Shown piece by piece: positions 17,295 through 26,201 of a stretch of 64,000 nt of DNA. The DNA is taken from NCBI RefSeq assembly GCF_014251315.1, contig NZ_CP059185.1, positions 205,017 through 269,016 on the forward strand. Reading direction: 5' to 3'. The position numbers were made by a program, and so were the translations under genes. The DNA is from Blattabacterium cuenoti. GTDB taxonomy: Bacteria > Bacteroidota > Bacteroidia > Flavobacteriales > Blattabacteriaceae. Within the stretch, counting starts at the first letter, position 1. Each line of letters opens with the position of its first letter. The notes below the pieces were generated by a model, which saw only the letters and a list, made by a program, of their open reading frames with translations, was not told where the DNA came from and did no database searches.

Positions 17295-18607
17295 GTATTT
17301 ACGTTTTTAAACTCATTTTTTAACCGAATATTAATAGATTTTTTATGTGCTAATAATCCTTCTTCAGAAGATAAAACGTTGACACATTCCGATAAATTTT
17401 TAAGTCCTTTTTTAGAAATTTTTTGAAAAGTAATTTTTTTTACAAAACTATCTATAGATAATCCACTATAAGATTTAGCATAACCATATGTAGGAAGTAC
17501 ATGATTCGTTCCAGAAGCATAATCTCCAGCACTAACTGGAGAATAATTTCCTAAAAAAACAGATCCAGCATTAATTACTTTTTCTGCCCAAAAGGAAGCA
17601 TTCTTACAATTGATAATAAAATGTTCTGGAGCTACTTGATTAATTAGAGTCAAGCATTCATCTAAAGATGTAAGAACAACTATTTTGCTTTTTTTCAAAG
17701 ATCTTTCAATAATATCTCGCTTGTTAGAAATATCTAAAAATTGTTTTTTTAATTCTTTTTTAACTTTTTCTATCCAAGATTGATTATTTGGAGTCACCAA
17801 AAGAATATAACTTTCTGGATCATGTTCTGATTGAGATAATAAATCAGCAGCAATATATTCTGGGTTTGCTGTATAATCAGCCATAATTGCTACTTCCGAA
17901 GGCCCAGCTGGCATATCTATAGATACGATTCCTCTTTGGGATACAATTTGTTTAGCGATTGTAACATAAGAATTTCCTGGACCAAATATTTTGTATACAG
18001 AAGGTATGGTTTCTGTACCATAGGCCATAGATGCAATAGCTTGAGCTCCTCCTACTTTATATATTCGTTTGATTCCTACATATTTAGCTGTATATAAAAT
18101 AGCGGGATGAATTTCTCCATCTTTATTTGGTGGACTACATAAAATAATATTTTTACATCCTGATAATTTTCCAGGAATTCCTAACATTAACACAGTAGAT
18201 AATAAAGGAGCAGATCCTCCTGGAATATAAAAACCTACTTTTTCGATCGGAATGGTTTTTCTCCAACAATAAATTCCTTTTAAAATCTCTATTGAAGACT
18301 CTTCATGGATTTGTTTTTGATGAAAATGTTTTATATTTCGATATGCAATTTCAATAGATTTTTTAAAACGATTTGAAATTTTTATATCAGCTTTTTCGAA
18401 ATCTTCTTCTGTTACTTGCAGACATTTTATGTCTGCATTATCATATTTTTTTGTATAAGTTTTTAAGGCTACATCTCCATAAACTTTAACATTATCAATA
18501 ATAGGAACTACTAAATTTGTTAAATGAGAAATATTTTGCACGGTTCTATTCGAAATAGATTTCCATATTTCATATGTAGGATGAACATATACTTGAATCA
18601 TATCCAT
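17291..18607 (-). CDS. hisD: Histidinol dehydrogenase
   Basis: HisD oxidises histidinol to histidine in two NAD-dependent steps. Landmarks are VGFYIPGGSAPLLSTVLM, GGAQAIASMAYGTE, FGPGNSYVTIAKQIV, DMPAGPSEVAIMAD and LLSQSEHDPES, with QVAPEHF further on; these include zinc-site and substrate-binding residues. The length of 438 residues is normal. It lies second in the operon, 17 bases after hisG, and overlaps hisC by 4 bases. Confidence 0.97.
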   Translation of the reverse strand: MDMIQVYVHPTYEIWKSISNRTVQNISHLTNLVVPIIDNVKVYGDVALKTYTKKYDNADIKCLQVTEEDFEKADIKISNRFKKSIEIAYRNIKHFHQKQIHEESSIEILKGIYCWRKTIPIEKVGFYIPGGSAPLLSTVLMLGIPGKLSGCKNIILCSPPNKDGEIHPAILYTAKYVGIKRIYKVGGAQAIASMAYGTETIPSVYKIFGPGNSYVTIAKQIVSQRGIVSIDMPAGPSEVAIMADYTANPEYIAADLLSQSEHDPESYILLVTPNNQSWIEKVKKELKKQFLDISNKRDIIERSLKKSKIVVLTSLDECLTLINQVAPEHFIINCKNASFWAEKVINAGSVFLGNYSPVSAGDYASGTNHVLPTYGYAKSYSGLSIDSFVKKITFQKISKKGLKNLSECVNVLSSEEGLLAHKKSINIRLKNEFKNVNT

Positions 18608-18624
18608 GTTTCTATTTTATTATA

Positions 18625-19482
18625 TTATAGTATAATTTTTTCTATAGGAAGCACCAATATATCTTGAGCTCCAAGTGCTTTTAAATTTTCTATTATTCCC
18701 CAAAAATCATTTTCATTAACTACAGAATGTACAGAACTACATTCTGAATTTGCTAGAGGTAGAACAACTGGACTTTTAATTCCCGGTAGATAAGATATTA
18801 TTTTTTCTAATTTTTCATTGTGAACGTTTAGTAGAATATATTTATTATTTTTAGCTTTTTTTACAGCTCTAATTCGAAATAATAATTTTTCCATTATAAT
18901 GTTTTGTGGAGAACCTAAATGTAGGTGAGAAGCTAACACCGCTTCGGATTGAAGAACCGTTTCTACTTCTTTTAATCCGTTCATAAAAAGCGTGGATCCG
19001 CTACTTACTAAATCACATATACAATCCGCTAAACCTATTCCAGGAGCAATTTCTACAGCTCCAGATATCTCATGAATTTCTGCTTTTATATATCTTTTTT
19101 TGAAAAATTCCCTAACTAAAAAAGGATAACTTGTAGCAATACGTTTTCCATCCAAATCATTAATATTATTGTAAGCTAAAGATTTTGGAACTGCTATAGA
19201 AAGCCTGCATTTTCCAAACCCCAAAGTTTCTTTAATTTTTATCTTTTTTCTTTTTTCTAAAAGAACATTTTTTCCTACAATTCCTATATCAGCTACTCCA
19301 TCTTCTAAATATTGAGGAATATCATCATCTCTAAGAAAAAGTACTTCTAGTGGAAAATTAAGAGCTGTTGTTTTTAACTTATCTATACCAATATTAACTT
19401 CAATGCTGCAATCTTTCAGTAATTTAATAGAGTCTTCATAAAGACGTCCCGATTTTTGAATCGCTATTTTAAGTTTATCCAT
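18625..19482 (-). CDS. hisG: ATP phosphoribosyltransferase (long form)
   Basis: HisG starts histidine synthesis by joining ATP to PRPP. The catalytic lobes show IAIQKSGRLYEDSIKLL, LRDDDIPQYLEDGVADIGIVG and LVSSGSTLFMNGL (PRPP loop). At 285 residues it is the long type with a C-terminal regulatory domain (about residues 215-285, ending DILVLPIEKIIL), so it should be histidine-sensitive on its own and not need HisZ. It is the first gene of the operon. Its leader carries a promoter box and two hairpins (annotated separately). Confidence 0.96.
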   Translation of the reverse strand: MDKLKIAIQKSGRLYEDSIKLLKDCSIEVNIGIDKLKTTALNFPLEVLFLRDDDIPQYLEDGVADIGIVGKNVLLEKRKKIKIKETLGFGKCRLSIAVPKSLAYNNINDLDGKRIATSYPFLVREFFKKRYIKAEIHEISGAVEIAPGIGLADCICDLVSSGSTLFMNGLKEVETVLQSEAVLASHLHLGSPQNIIMEKLLFRIRAVKKAKNNKYILLNVHNEKLEKIISYLPGIKSPVVLPLANSECSSVHSVVNENDFWGIIENLKALGAQDILVLPIEKIIL

Positions 19483-19581
19483 AGTTCAACACAGGAAAAA
19501 ATAATAAAAGCTTACAAGAGTAAGCTTTTTAAATTTTAGTAGATCAAATTGGTGTATTTTTAATACACCATGGCAAATATA
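19483..19581 (-). promoter_or_regulatory. hisG promoter and structured leader
   Basis: On the minus strand an exact TATATTTG box (19581-19574) predicts a transcript start near 19568-19570. The message would then open directly with a 9-base-pair hairpin (19550-19570, arms TGGTGTATT and AATACACCA, three-base loop). It would continue to a 10-base-pair hairpin (19506-19529, arms AAAAGCTTAC and GTAAGCTTTT, four-base loop) followed by ATTATTTTTT, which resembles an intrinsic terminator ending about 13 bases before the ATG. No leader peptide rich in His codons is visible. The neighbouring gene xth is divergent, so neither hairpin is needed as an ordinary terminator. An attenuation or RNA-stability role is inferred. 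Confidence 0.5.
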
Positions 19582-19670
19582 AAAACTATTTTGAATATTT
19601 TATAATTAACCTTTAAAATTACTTATGTCTATTTTTAAAAAATTCAAAAGTTATATAAAAATTTAAAATA

Positions 19671-20432
19671 ATGAAAATTATTAGTTATAATATAAATGGA
19701 ATTAGATCTGGAATTAATAAGGGATTATCGAATTGGATAAAAATAAGTCAACCAGATGTTTTATGTTTACAAGAAATAAAAGCTTTTCCTGAACAAGTCA
19801 ATACGAGTATTTTTGAAAATTTGGGTTATAATCATTATTGGTTACCTTCAAAAAAAAAAGGATATAGTGGAGTGGCTATTTTATGTAAAAAAAAACCTAT
19901 TCATATAGAATATGGAATAGGATTAGATTCTGTGGATGAAGAAGGAAGAGTATTACGTATAGATCTAGAAAATTTTTCAATAATCAGTCTTTATATTCCT
20001 TCAGGAAATGATATGATGAAAAGATTGAATTTTAAATTTTTTTTTATGAAAGAATTTTTTTTACATACAAAAAAAATAAAAAATAAATTGAATAATCTCA
20101 TTATTTGTGGGGATTATAATATTTGTCATCGTGAAATAGATATTTATGATCCTATTCGAAATCAAAGAATTTCAGGATTTTTACCAAAAGAAAGGAAGTG
20201 GATGACTCATTTTTTAAACTTAGGATTTATAGATAGTTTTAGACATTTTGTTCACGAAGCGCATCATTATAGTTGGTGGAGTTATCGTTATAACGCTAGA
20301 AAGAATAATAAAGGATGGAGAATTGATTATGCTATGGTTAGTCATTCATTAAAAAAAGAAATAAAAAATGCTTATCTCATGCCTGAAGTAAAGTATTCTG
20401 ATCATTGTCCTGTTGTTATAGAAATTTTTTAA
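19671..20432 (+). CDS. xth: Exodeoxyribonuclease III / AP endonuclease
   Basis: A member of the ExoIII/APE1 family that cuts DNA at abasic sites in base-excision repair. The sequence shows KIISYNINGIRSG, DVLCLQEIKAF with the metal-binding glutamate, LIICGDYNICHREIDIYDP, and the C-terminal RIDYAMVSH and KYSDHCPVVIEI with the catalytic His. The length of 253 residues is normal. It is divergent from the his operon. It is one of the few DNA repair genes in this window. Confidence 0.95.
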   Translation: MKIISYNINGIRSGINKGLSNWIKISQPDVLCLQEIKAFPEQVNTSIFENLGYNHYWLPSKKKGYSGVAILCKKKPIHIEYGIGLDSVDEEGRVLRIDLENFSIISLYIPSGNDMMKRLNFKFFFMKEFFLHTKKIKNKLNNLIICGDYNICHREIDIYDPIRNQRISGFLPKERKWMTHFLNLGFIDSFRHFVHEAHHYSWWSYRYNARKNNKGWRIDYAMVSHSLKKEIKNAYLMPEVKYSDHCPVVIEIF

Positions 20433-20445
20433 ATGAACCAAAAAA

Positions 20446-20518
20446 TGACCTGACTGGGATTCGAACCCAGGACCCTTACATTAAAAGTGTAATGCTCTAC
20501 CAGCTGAGCTATCAGGTC
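20446..20518 (-). tRNA. tRNA-Lys (anticodon UUU)
   Basis: Read on the minus strand, the 73-base sequence folds into a cloverleaf: acceptor GACCTGA pairs with TCAGGTC, the D arm contains GCTCAGCTGGTAGAGC, the anticodon loop is CTTTTAA with anticodon TTT, and the T arm contains GGTTCGAATCC. The discriminator base is A and CCA is not encoded. It lies antisense to the surrounding transcription, between xth and aroK. Confidence 0.96.
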
Positions 20519-20566
20519 TATTCTATTTTAATTTAAGCAAAAATACTATAATTTTTTATGTTTTAT

Positions 20567-21079
20567 ATGAAAATCACTTTAATTGGTTATATGGGGAGTG
20601 GAAAAACGACTGTAGGAAAAATGCTATCTAAAGAGTTAGATCTAGATTTTTATGATTTAGATGCTCTTCTTGTTGAAAAAAAAAATGATTCTATTTGTAA
20701 TATTTTTAAGAAAGAAGGAGAATTTTTTTTTAGAAATACAGAACGCTCCATGTTAAAAGAAATTTTGAAACAAAAAAATAAATATGTTTTATCAGTTGGA
20801 GGGGGGACTCCTTGTTTTTATAATAATATTTATTTGTTAAACAAATATTCAAATACATTTTATTTAAAAACGGAGAGTTACACTCTATTTAAAAGATTAT
20901 TTTTAGAAAAAAAAACAAGACCTTTAATTTCTCATTTATCTAAAAGTGAATTATTTAGATTTATTATAAAACATTTATCTAAAAGAGCATATTTTTATGA
21001 AAAATCTTTAGAAAAAATAAATGTATTTGGAAAATCTAAAAACGATATAGTTCAAGAGATCATTCAATCTATTAGTTAG
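20567..21079 (+). CDS. aroK: Shikimate kinase
   Basis: The kinase phosphorylates shikimate in the chorismate pathway that feeds the trp operon. The N-terminus is MKITLIGYMGSGKTTVGKML, with Walker A GYMGSGKT. It is followed by DLDFYDLDALL (shikimate-binding aspartate), FFRNTERSML and VLSVGGGTPCF (substrate glycines), and TRPL with the lid arginine region. The ATG at 20567 gives 170 residues; an ATG three codons upstream is also open. It is 11 bases before tilS and likely co-transcribed with it. aroA, the next-but-one enzyme, is at 44 kb. Confidence 0.93.
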   Translation: MKITLIGYMGSGKTTVGKMLSKELDLDFYDLDALLVEKKNDSICNIFKKEGEFFFRNTERSMLKEILKQKNKYVLSVGGGTPCFYNNIYLLNKYSNTFYLKTESYTLFKRLFLEKKTRPLISHLSKSELFRFIIKHLSKRAYFYEKSLEKINVFGKSKNDIVQEIIQSIS

Positions 21080-21090
21080 TTAAAATAGTT

Positions 21091-22440
21091 ATGAAAAAAA
21101 TATCATATCATCATTTTTTTTTGGATAAAATTAAAAAATATTTTTCGTTTAATTCGTTTAAAATGAAAAATAAAATATGTGTGGCTGTGAGCGGAGGATT
21201 AGATAGTATGGTTCTTCTCAATTTATTACTTAATATTTCTGAAATTGAACCAGAGGTAGCACATTGTAATTTTTCCTTAAGAGATCAAGAATCCAATGAA
21301 GATGAAATTTTTATAAGAAATTTTTGTTTTAAACGAAATTTAATATGTCATGTAAAAAAATTTGACACTTTTAATTTTTCTAAAAAACATAATTTATCTA
21401 TACAAATGGCTGCTAGAAAGCTTAGATATGATTGGTTCGAAGAATTGTTAAAAACGAACTCATATGAATACATGGTATTAGGGCATCATTTTGATGATTC
21501 TATAGAAACTTTTTTTATAAACGTTTTTAGGGGAACGGGAATTAAAGGTTTATTAGGAATCCCTAATAAAAATAAAAAATTTATTCGTCCTCTTTCTGAT
21601 TTCACGAAAAAAGAAATTTTACATTATGCGAAAATAAAAAATATAAAATGGAGGTCGGATAGCAGTAACCAAGAAATGAAATATTTAAGAAATAAAATCC
21701 GTTCAGTTTTATCTACATTTTATTATTCTTTTTCATTTTCATTTCACAATGGATTAAAAAAAACTATAAATTATCTTCATTATGAAAATTATCTAATAGA
21801 AGAAAAAATAGAAGAAATTCGTAAAGAAATTACAATAGAAAAAAAAGATAATCCATTTTTTTGGAAAATAGAATGTAAAAAGATAAAAAAATTGAAACCT
21901 TTGTCTTTTTATTTATTTAAATTATTTTCTCCTTATGGATTTAGGAATATAAACAGTATGATACATTTTATTGATGCACAATCAGGAAAACAACTTATAT
22001 CCAAAATATATCGAATTATTAAAAATAGAAATGATTGGATTTTAGTTTCTCATCAATTATTATTAGAAAATCAAAATAAAACTTATATAATATCAAATAT
22101 CAAAGTTTTTAATAAAATGTTTTTACCCGTTGATCTGGAAATTTTTTATGATCCAGAAGAAGAAAATAGGAAAAATATGTTTCTTATAGATTTTGACAAA
22201 ATTCAATTTCCATTATTATTAAGAACATGGAGAAAAGGAGATTTTTTTTATCCTTTTAATATGAAAGGGAAAAAAAAATTAAGCAAATATTATAAGGAAA
22301 AAAAATTTTCTCTTTTGGAAAAAGAACATACATGGTTATTAATTAATGGAAATGGATATATTATTTTAATTATAGGAAATCGTTTAGATGATAGATTCAA
22401 GATTACAGAAAGTACAAAAAAAATATTAGGTATAAAATAA
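21091..22440 (+). CDS. tilS: tRNA(Ile)-lysidine synthase
   Basis: TilS converts C34 of the CAU-anticodon tRNA-Ile to lysidine so that it reads AUA, a codon common in A+T-rich genomes. The PP-loop ATPase motif is CVAVSGGLDSMVLLN, followed by HCNFSLRDQESNEDE, LGHHFDDSIETFFINVFRGT and IRPLSDFTKKEI. C-terminal TilS domains follow (LLLRTWRKGDFFYP). The length of 449 residues is full. An intact in-frame run of nine A lies at 22270-22278, the same length of tract that breaks murD. Confidence 0.95.
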   Translation: MKKISYHHFFLDKIKKYFSFNSFKMKNKICVAVSGGLDSMVLLNLLLNISEIEPEVAHCNFSLRDQESNEDEIFIRNFCFKRNLICHVKKFDTFNFSKKHNLSIQMAARKLRYDWFEELLKTNSYEYMVLGHHFDDSIETFFINVFRGTGIKGLLGIPNKNKKFIRPLSDFTKKEILHYAKIKNIKWRSDSSNQEMKYLRNKIRSVLSTFYYSFSFSFHNGLKKTINYLHYENYLIEEKIEEIRKEITIEKKDNPFFWKIECKKIKKLKPLSFYLFKLFSPYGFRNINSMIHFIDAQSGKQLISKIYRIIKNRNDWILVSHQLLLENQNKTYIISNIKVFNKMFLPVDLEIFYDPEEENRKNMFLIDFDKIQFPLLLRTWRKGDFFYPFNMKGKKKLSKYYKEKKFSLLEKEHTWLLINGNGYIILIIGNRLDDRFKITESTKKILGIK

Positions 22441-22521
22441 ATTAATTGAATTATTATCTATTCATTTTATAATTTCAATTAGTATTTTTTTTAATTTTGA
22501 AAAGAATTAGTTGTTCTATTT

Positions 22522-23586
22522 ATGAAAGTACACAATTTCAATGCAGGTCCTTCTGTTCTACCGAAAGAAGTTGTTAAAAAATCAGCTCAATCTGTAATTA
22601 ATTTTAATGATTCTGGGTTATCTTTACTTGAGATTTCTCATAGAAGCATAGATTTTTTCGAAATAATCGAAAAAGCTACTTGTTTAGTAAAACGTATTAT
22701 GAATTTAAATGATGATTATGCTATTTTATTTCTTCAAGGAGGAGCTACACTACAGTTTTCAATGATTCCATACAATTTAATGAATCAAAAAGCAGCTTAT
22801 TTAGATACAGGGTTTTGGGCCCATAACGCAATTAAAGAAGCTAAAAAGTTTGGTGAAGTCATAGTTTTATTTTCCGGTAAGAGTAAAAATTATACATATA
22901 TATCAAAAAATTATCATATTCCATGTGATATAGATTATTTTCATTGTACATCTAATAATACAATAGTTGGAACACAAATGAAAATATTTCCTAAAACATC
23001 TATTCCAATAGTTTGTGATATGTCTTCTGATATTTTTAGTAGAAAATTAGATTTTTGTAGATTCAGTTTAATCTATGCCTCTGCACAAAAAAATGTAAGT
23101 TCTGCAGGAATGACTATTGTGATAGTGAAAAAGAATATTTTAAAAAATATTAGAAAAAATATTCCTTCTTATATGGATTATAAAATTCATATACAAAATA
23201 ATAGCATTTTAAATACTCCAAATGTTTTTTCTATTTATACTTCTATGTTAACTTTAGAATGGATAGAAAATCAAGGGGGTCTTTCTACTTTAGAAAAAAA
23301 GAACCAACATAAAGCTAAATTATTATATGATGAAATAGATCAAAATCATTTATTCGAAAATAAAATACATAAGAAAAATCGTTCTGATATGAATGTGTCT
23401 TTTTTCTTAAAAAAAAAGAATTTAGAAGAAGAATTTGATAAAATGTGTAAAAAAGAAAATATTGTGGGATTAGATGGTCATAGATATTTAGGAGGCTATC
23501 GTGCTAGCATATATAATGCACTTCCATTAGAAAGTGTTCAATTTCTCATAGAAATCATGAAAGAATTCGAAAGAAAATTTTCATAA
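22522..23586 (+). CDS. serC: Phosphoserine aminotransferase
   Basis: SerC makes phosphoserine from phosphohydroxypyruvate in serine synthesis and can act on the matching pyridoxine intermediate. The class V aminotransferase fold opens with NFNAGPSVLPKEVV. FLQGGATLQFSMIPYNLM and CDMSSDIFSRKLD follow, with the PLP lysine in ASAQKNVSSAG. The C-terminal HRYLGGYRASIYNALP is a family signature. The length of 354 residues is normal. It is followed after 6 bases by the YggS gene. Confidence 0.95.
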   Translation: MKVHNFNAGPSVLPKEVVKKSAQSVINFNDSGLSLLEISHRSIDFFEIIEKATCLVKRIMNLNDDYAILFLQGGATLQFSMIPYNLMNQKAAYLDTGFWAHNAIKEAKKFGEVIVLFSGKSKNYTYISKNYHIPCDIDYFHCTSNNTIVGTQMKIFPKTSIPIVCDMSSDIFSRKLDFCRFSLIYASAQKNVSSAGMTIVIVKKNILKNIRKNIPSYMDYKIHIQNNSILNTPNVFSIYTSMLTLEWIENQGGLSTLEKKNQHKAKLLYDEIDQNHLFENKIHKKNRSDMNVSFFLKKKNLEEEFDKMCKKENIVGLDGHRYLGGYRASIYNALPLESVQFLIEIMKEFERKFS

Positions 23587-23592
23587 TTAATA

Positions 23593-24255
23593 ATGAATCA
23601 AATAGTAGAAAATAGATTTTTTAGTTTAAAAAAATTAATTCCAAAAGATGTAAAAATTTTGGCGGTTTCTAAAAACCAAGATACTTCTTCCGTGGAGAAA
23701 TTATATAGAGTAGGACATAGAGATTTTGGGGAAAATTATATTCAAGAAATGGTAAAAAAATATAAAAAATTACCCAAAGATATTCGTTGGCATATGATTG
23801 GTAGAATTCAAAGTAACAAATTAAAATATATAATCCCCTTTATTCATTTAATTCATAGTATTCAAAATATAAAACAAATTAATACAATAAATAAAATAGC
23901 ATCAAAACATCATAAAATTATAAACTGTCTTTTACAAATAAAAATTTGTGATGATAAAAATAAATCAGGAATTACTTGTCAAGAGGCTTCTAAAATATTG
24001 GAAAATGAAGCTTTTAAAAAAATGAAAAATGTAAAAATAATAGGCTTAATGGGAATAGCTTCTTTTCAAGAACTAACAAAAGTTCATAATGAATTTTCAT
24101 ATTTACGTAAATTATATGATGAATATCAAAATAAATATGGACATTATATACTTTCTATGGGTATGAGTAGAGATTATAATATAGCTATAAAATATGGAAG
24201 CACAATTATTCGATTAGGTACTATAATTTTTGGAAATCGAAAAAAAACTATCTAA
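23593..24255 (+). CDS. yggS: YggS/PROSC family PLP-homeostasis protein
   Basis: Members of this family bind pyridoxal phosphate without known catalytic activity and keep B6 and amino-acid pools balanced. Seen here: KILAVSKNQD with the PLP lysine (Lys27), DFGENYIQEMVKK, WHMIGRIQSNKLK, LLQIKICDDKNKSGI, GLMGIASF, LSMGMSRDYNIAIKYGSTIIRLG. The length of 220 residues is normal. It directly follows serC, a PLP enzyme. The stop overlaps the convergent trpA stop by 8 bases. Confidence 0.92.
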   Translation: MNQIVENRFFSLKKLIPKDVKILAVSKNQDTSSVEKLYRVGHRDFGENYIQEMVKKYKKLPKDIRWHMIGRIQSNKLKYIIPFIHLIHSIQNIKQINTINKIASKHHKIINCLLQIKICDDKNKSGITCQEASKILENEAFKKMKNVKIIGLMGIASFQELTKVHNEFSYLRKLYDEYQNKYGHYILSMGMSRDYNIAIKYGSTIIRLGTIIFGNRKKTI

Positions 24256-25015
24256 TAGATTTTATATATTTTTTTATGCTTTCTTCCAATTTATTTTTAT
24301 CCAATGATTGAATAAAAGAACTTCCAATGATTCCACCATTAGCATATTGACATGACAAATCAAAAGTCTTTTTATCTTTTACACCAAAACCAATCAATCT
24401 TGGAATATTTATAGATAATTTTTTAATACGTTCAAAAAAAGATATTTGTTTTTTTCCAAAAGGATTAACACTTCCTGTAGTAGAAATAGAAGAAACTATA
24501 TATAAAAATCCATCACTGATTTTACTTAACATGTATATTCTATCCGAATCAGTTTTTGGAGTAATTAAAAATATCATAGATAACGAATATTTTTCAAATA
24601 TATTTTGATATTTATGCAAAAAAATATCAACTGGAAGATCCGGTAAAATTAATCCAGAAATACCTGATTTCTTGCATCTTTTCAAAAATTTATCTTTTCC
24701 AAATTTATAGAATTGATTATAATATCCCATAAGAACAATAGGAATTGTTATTTTTTCTTTAAATTTTTCTATTTGATCAAATAATAAAGAGATGTTCATT
24801 CCATTATTTAACGAAATTTGATTACTTTTTTGGATCATCATTCCATCTGCTAAAGGATCAGAATATGGAATTCCTATTTCAATTAAATCTACAGAAAGAT
24901 TTTGCAAAATTTTTATAATTTCTACTGTACTATTTATACAAGGAAATCCTGCTGTAAAATAAATGCATAATATATCTTTTTTCTTTTTTATAAATAAATT
25001 ATGTATTTTATTCAT
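24248..25015 (-). CDS. trpA: Tryptophan synthase alpha subunit
   Basis: TrpA cleaves indole-glycerol phosphate and channels indole to TrpB. The barrel shows YFTAGFPCINSTVEI, VDLIEIGIPYSDPLADG with the catalytic Glu and Asp residues, LILPDLPVD and a C-terminal phosphate-binding segment (IGFGVKDKKTF, then NGGIIGSSFIQSL). The length of 255 residues is slightly short but complete. It is the last gene of the trp operon; its start overlaps the trpB stop by 8 bases. Confidence 0.96.
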   Translation of the reverse strand: MNKIHNLFIKKKKDILCIYFTAGFPCINSTVEIIKILQNLSVDLIEIGIPYSDPLADGMMIQKSNQISLNNGMNISLLFDQIEKFKEKITIPIVLMGYYNQFYKFGKDKFLKRCKKSGISGLILPDLPVDIFLHKYQNIFEKYSLSMIFLITPKTDSDRIYMLSKISDGFLYIVSSISTTGSVNPFGKKQISFFERIKKLSINIPRLIGFGVKDKKTFDLSCQYANGGIIGSSFIQSLDKNKLEESIKKYIKSIR

Positions 25016-26201
25016 GATTTAATAATCTAACAAAAAATTTTTCGTAAACATTAATATCTTTATCCCCTCTTCCAGATAAAGTCACAACTACTATATCCTC
25101 TTTTTTAAAAGGTATTTTTTTTAATGCAGCTAATGCATGGGCACTTTCTAAAGCAGGAATAATTCCTTCTGATCGCGTTAATTCATATCCTGCTTTTAAA
25201 GCTTCTTCATCTGTAGAATGTAAAAAATTTACGCGTTTTTTTACAAAAAGATTGGCAAACATAGGGCCAATTCCTGGATAGTCTAAACCCGGAGAGATAG
25301 AATGTGCAGGTAAAACTTGACCATCTTTGTCTTGTAAAAGGAATGTCATACTTCCATGTAATATTCCTTTAGATCCACAATGAATAGACGCAGCTGTTTT
25401 TTTTGTTGTAATACCTAATCCTGCGGCTTCCACAGCTACAAGATTAACAGAATCGTTTTCCAAAAAAAAATAAAAAGATCCTGCAGCATTGCTCCCTCCT
25501 CCAATACAAGATATCACATAATTAGGGTAAGAAGTCCCTTCTACTTCTTTTAATTGTATTTTAATTTCTTCACTTATAATAGATTGAATATCTGCAACCA
25601 TTTGAGGATAAGGATGAGGACCCACAGTAGAACCTATTAAATAATAACTTTCTGGATGATTGATCCAATAACGAATAGCTTCATTCACAGCATCTTTTAA
25701 CGTTTTATTTCCACTTGATACTGGAATGACTTCAGCTCCAAGAGATTTCATTCTTATAACATTACTATATTGACGGATCATATCTGTTTCACCCATAAAA
25801 ATAGTGCATTTTAAATGCATTAATGCACAAACAGTAGACGTAGCTACTCCATGTTGACCTGCCCCCGTTTCTGCAACAATTTTTTTTTTACCTAATTTCT
25901 TAGCTAATAAAGCTTGACCTATAGCATTGTTGATTTTATGGGATCCTGTATGATTTAGATCTTCTCTTTTAAGATAAATTTTAGCATTATATTGATCAGA
26001 ATATTTTTTGCAAAAAAATAAGGGAGTCGGTCTTCCTACATAATTTTTTAACAATTTTTTATACATTTTTTGATATTCATAACTTGTAATGAATTTTTTA
26101 TATTTATATTGTAGTTCTGTTATATTATGATGCAACATTTCAGGGATAAAAGATCCTCCAAACTCTCCATAATATCCATTTTTATCAACAAAATATTTCA
26201 T
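25008..26201 (-). CDS. trpB: Tryptophan synthase beta subunit
   Basis: TrpB joins indole and serine. The PLP lysine is in NHTGSHKINNAIGQALLA; AETGAGQHGVATSTVCALM, the phosphate loop GGGSNAAGS and VVTLSGRGDKD are all present. The length of 397 residues is typical. The ATG overlaps the trpF TGA by 4 bases. An intact in-frame run of ten A (plus-strand T at 25880-25889) encodes part of LGKKKIVAETG; this matches the length of the tract that disrupts trpF immediately upstream. Confidence 0.97.
   Translation of the reverse strand: MKYFVDKNGYYGEFGGSFIPEMLHHNITELQYKYKKFITSYEYQKMYKKLLKNYVGRPTPLFFCKKYSDQYNAKIYLKREDLNHTGSHKINNAIGQALLAKKLGKKKIVAETGAGQHGVATSTVCALMHLKCTIFMGETDMIRQYSNVIRMKSLGAEVIPVSSGNKTLKDAVNEAIRYWINHPESYYLIGSTVGPHPYPQMVADIQSIISEEIKIQLKEVEGTSYPNYVISCIGGGSNAAGSFYFFLENDSVNLVAVEAAGLGITTKKTAASIHCGSKGILHGSMTFLLQDKDGQVLPAHSISPGLDYPGIGPMFANLFVKKRVNFLHSTDEEALKAGYELTRSEGIIPALESAHALAALKKIPFKKEDIVVVTLSGRGDKDINVYEKFFVRLLNHE

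Noticed and set aside
19540-19580. Leader peptide for his attenuation
   Set aside because: The short minus-strand frame reads MVY and has no His codon run.
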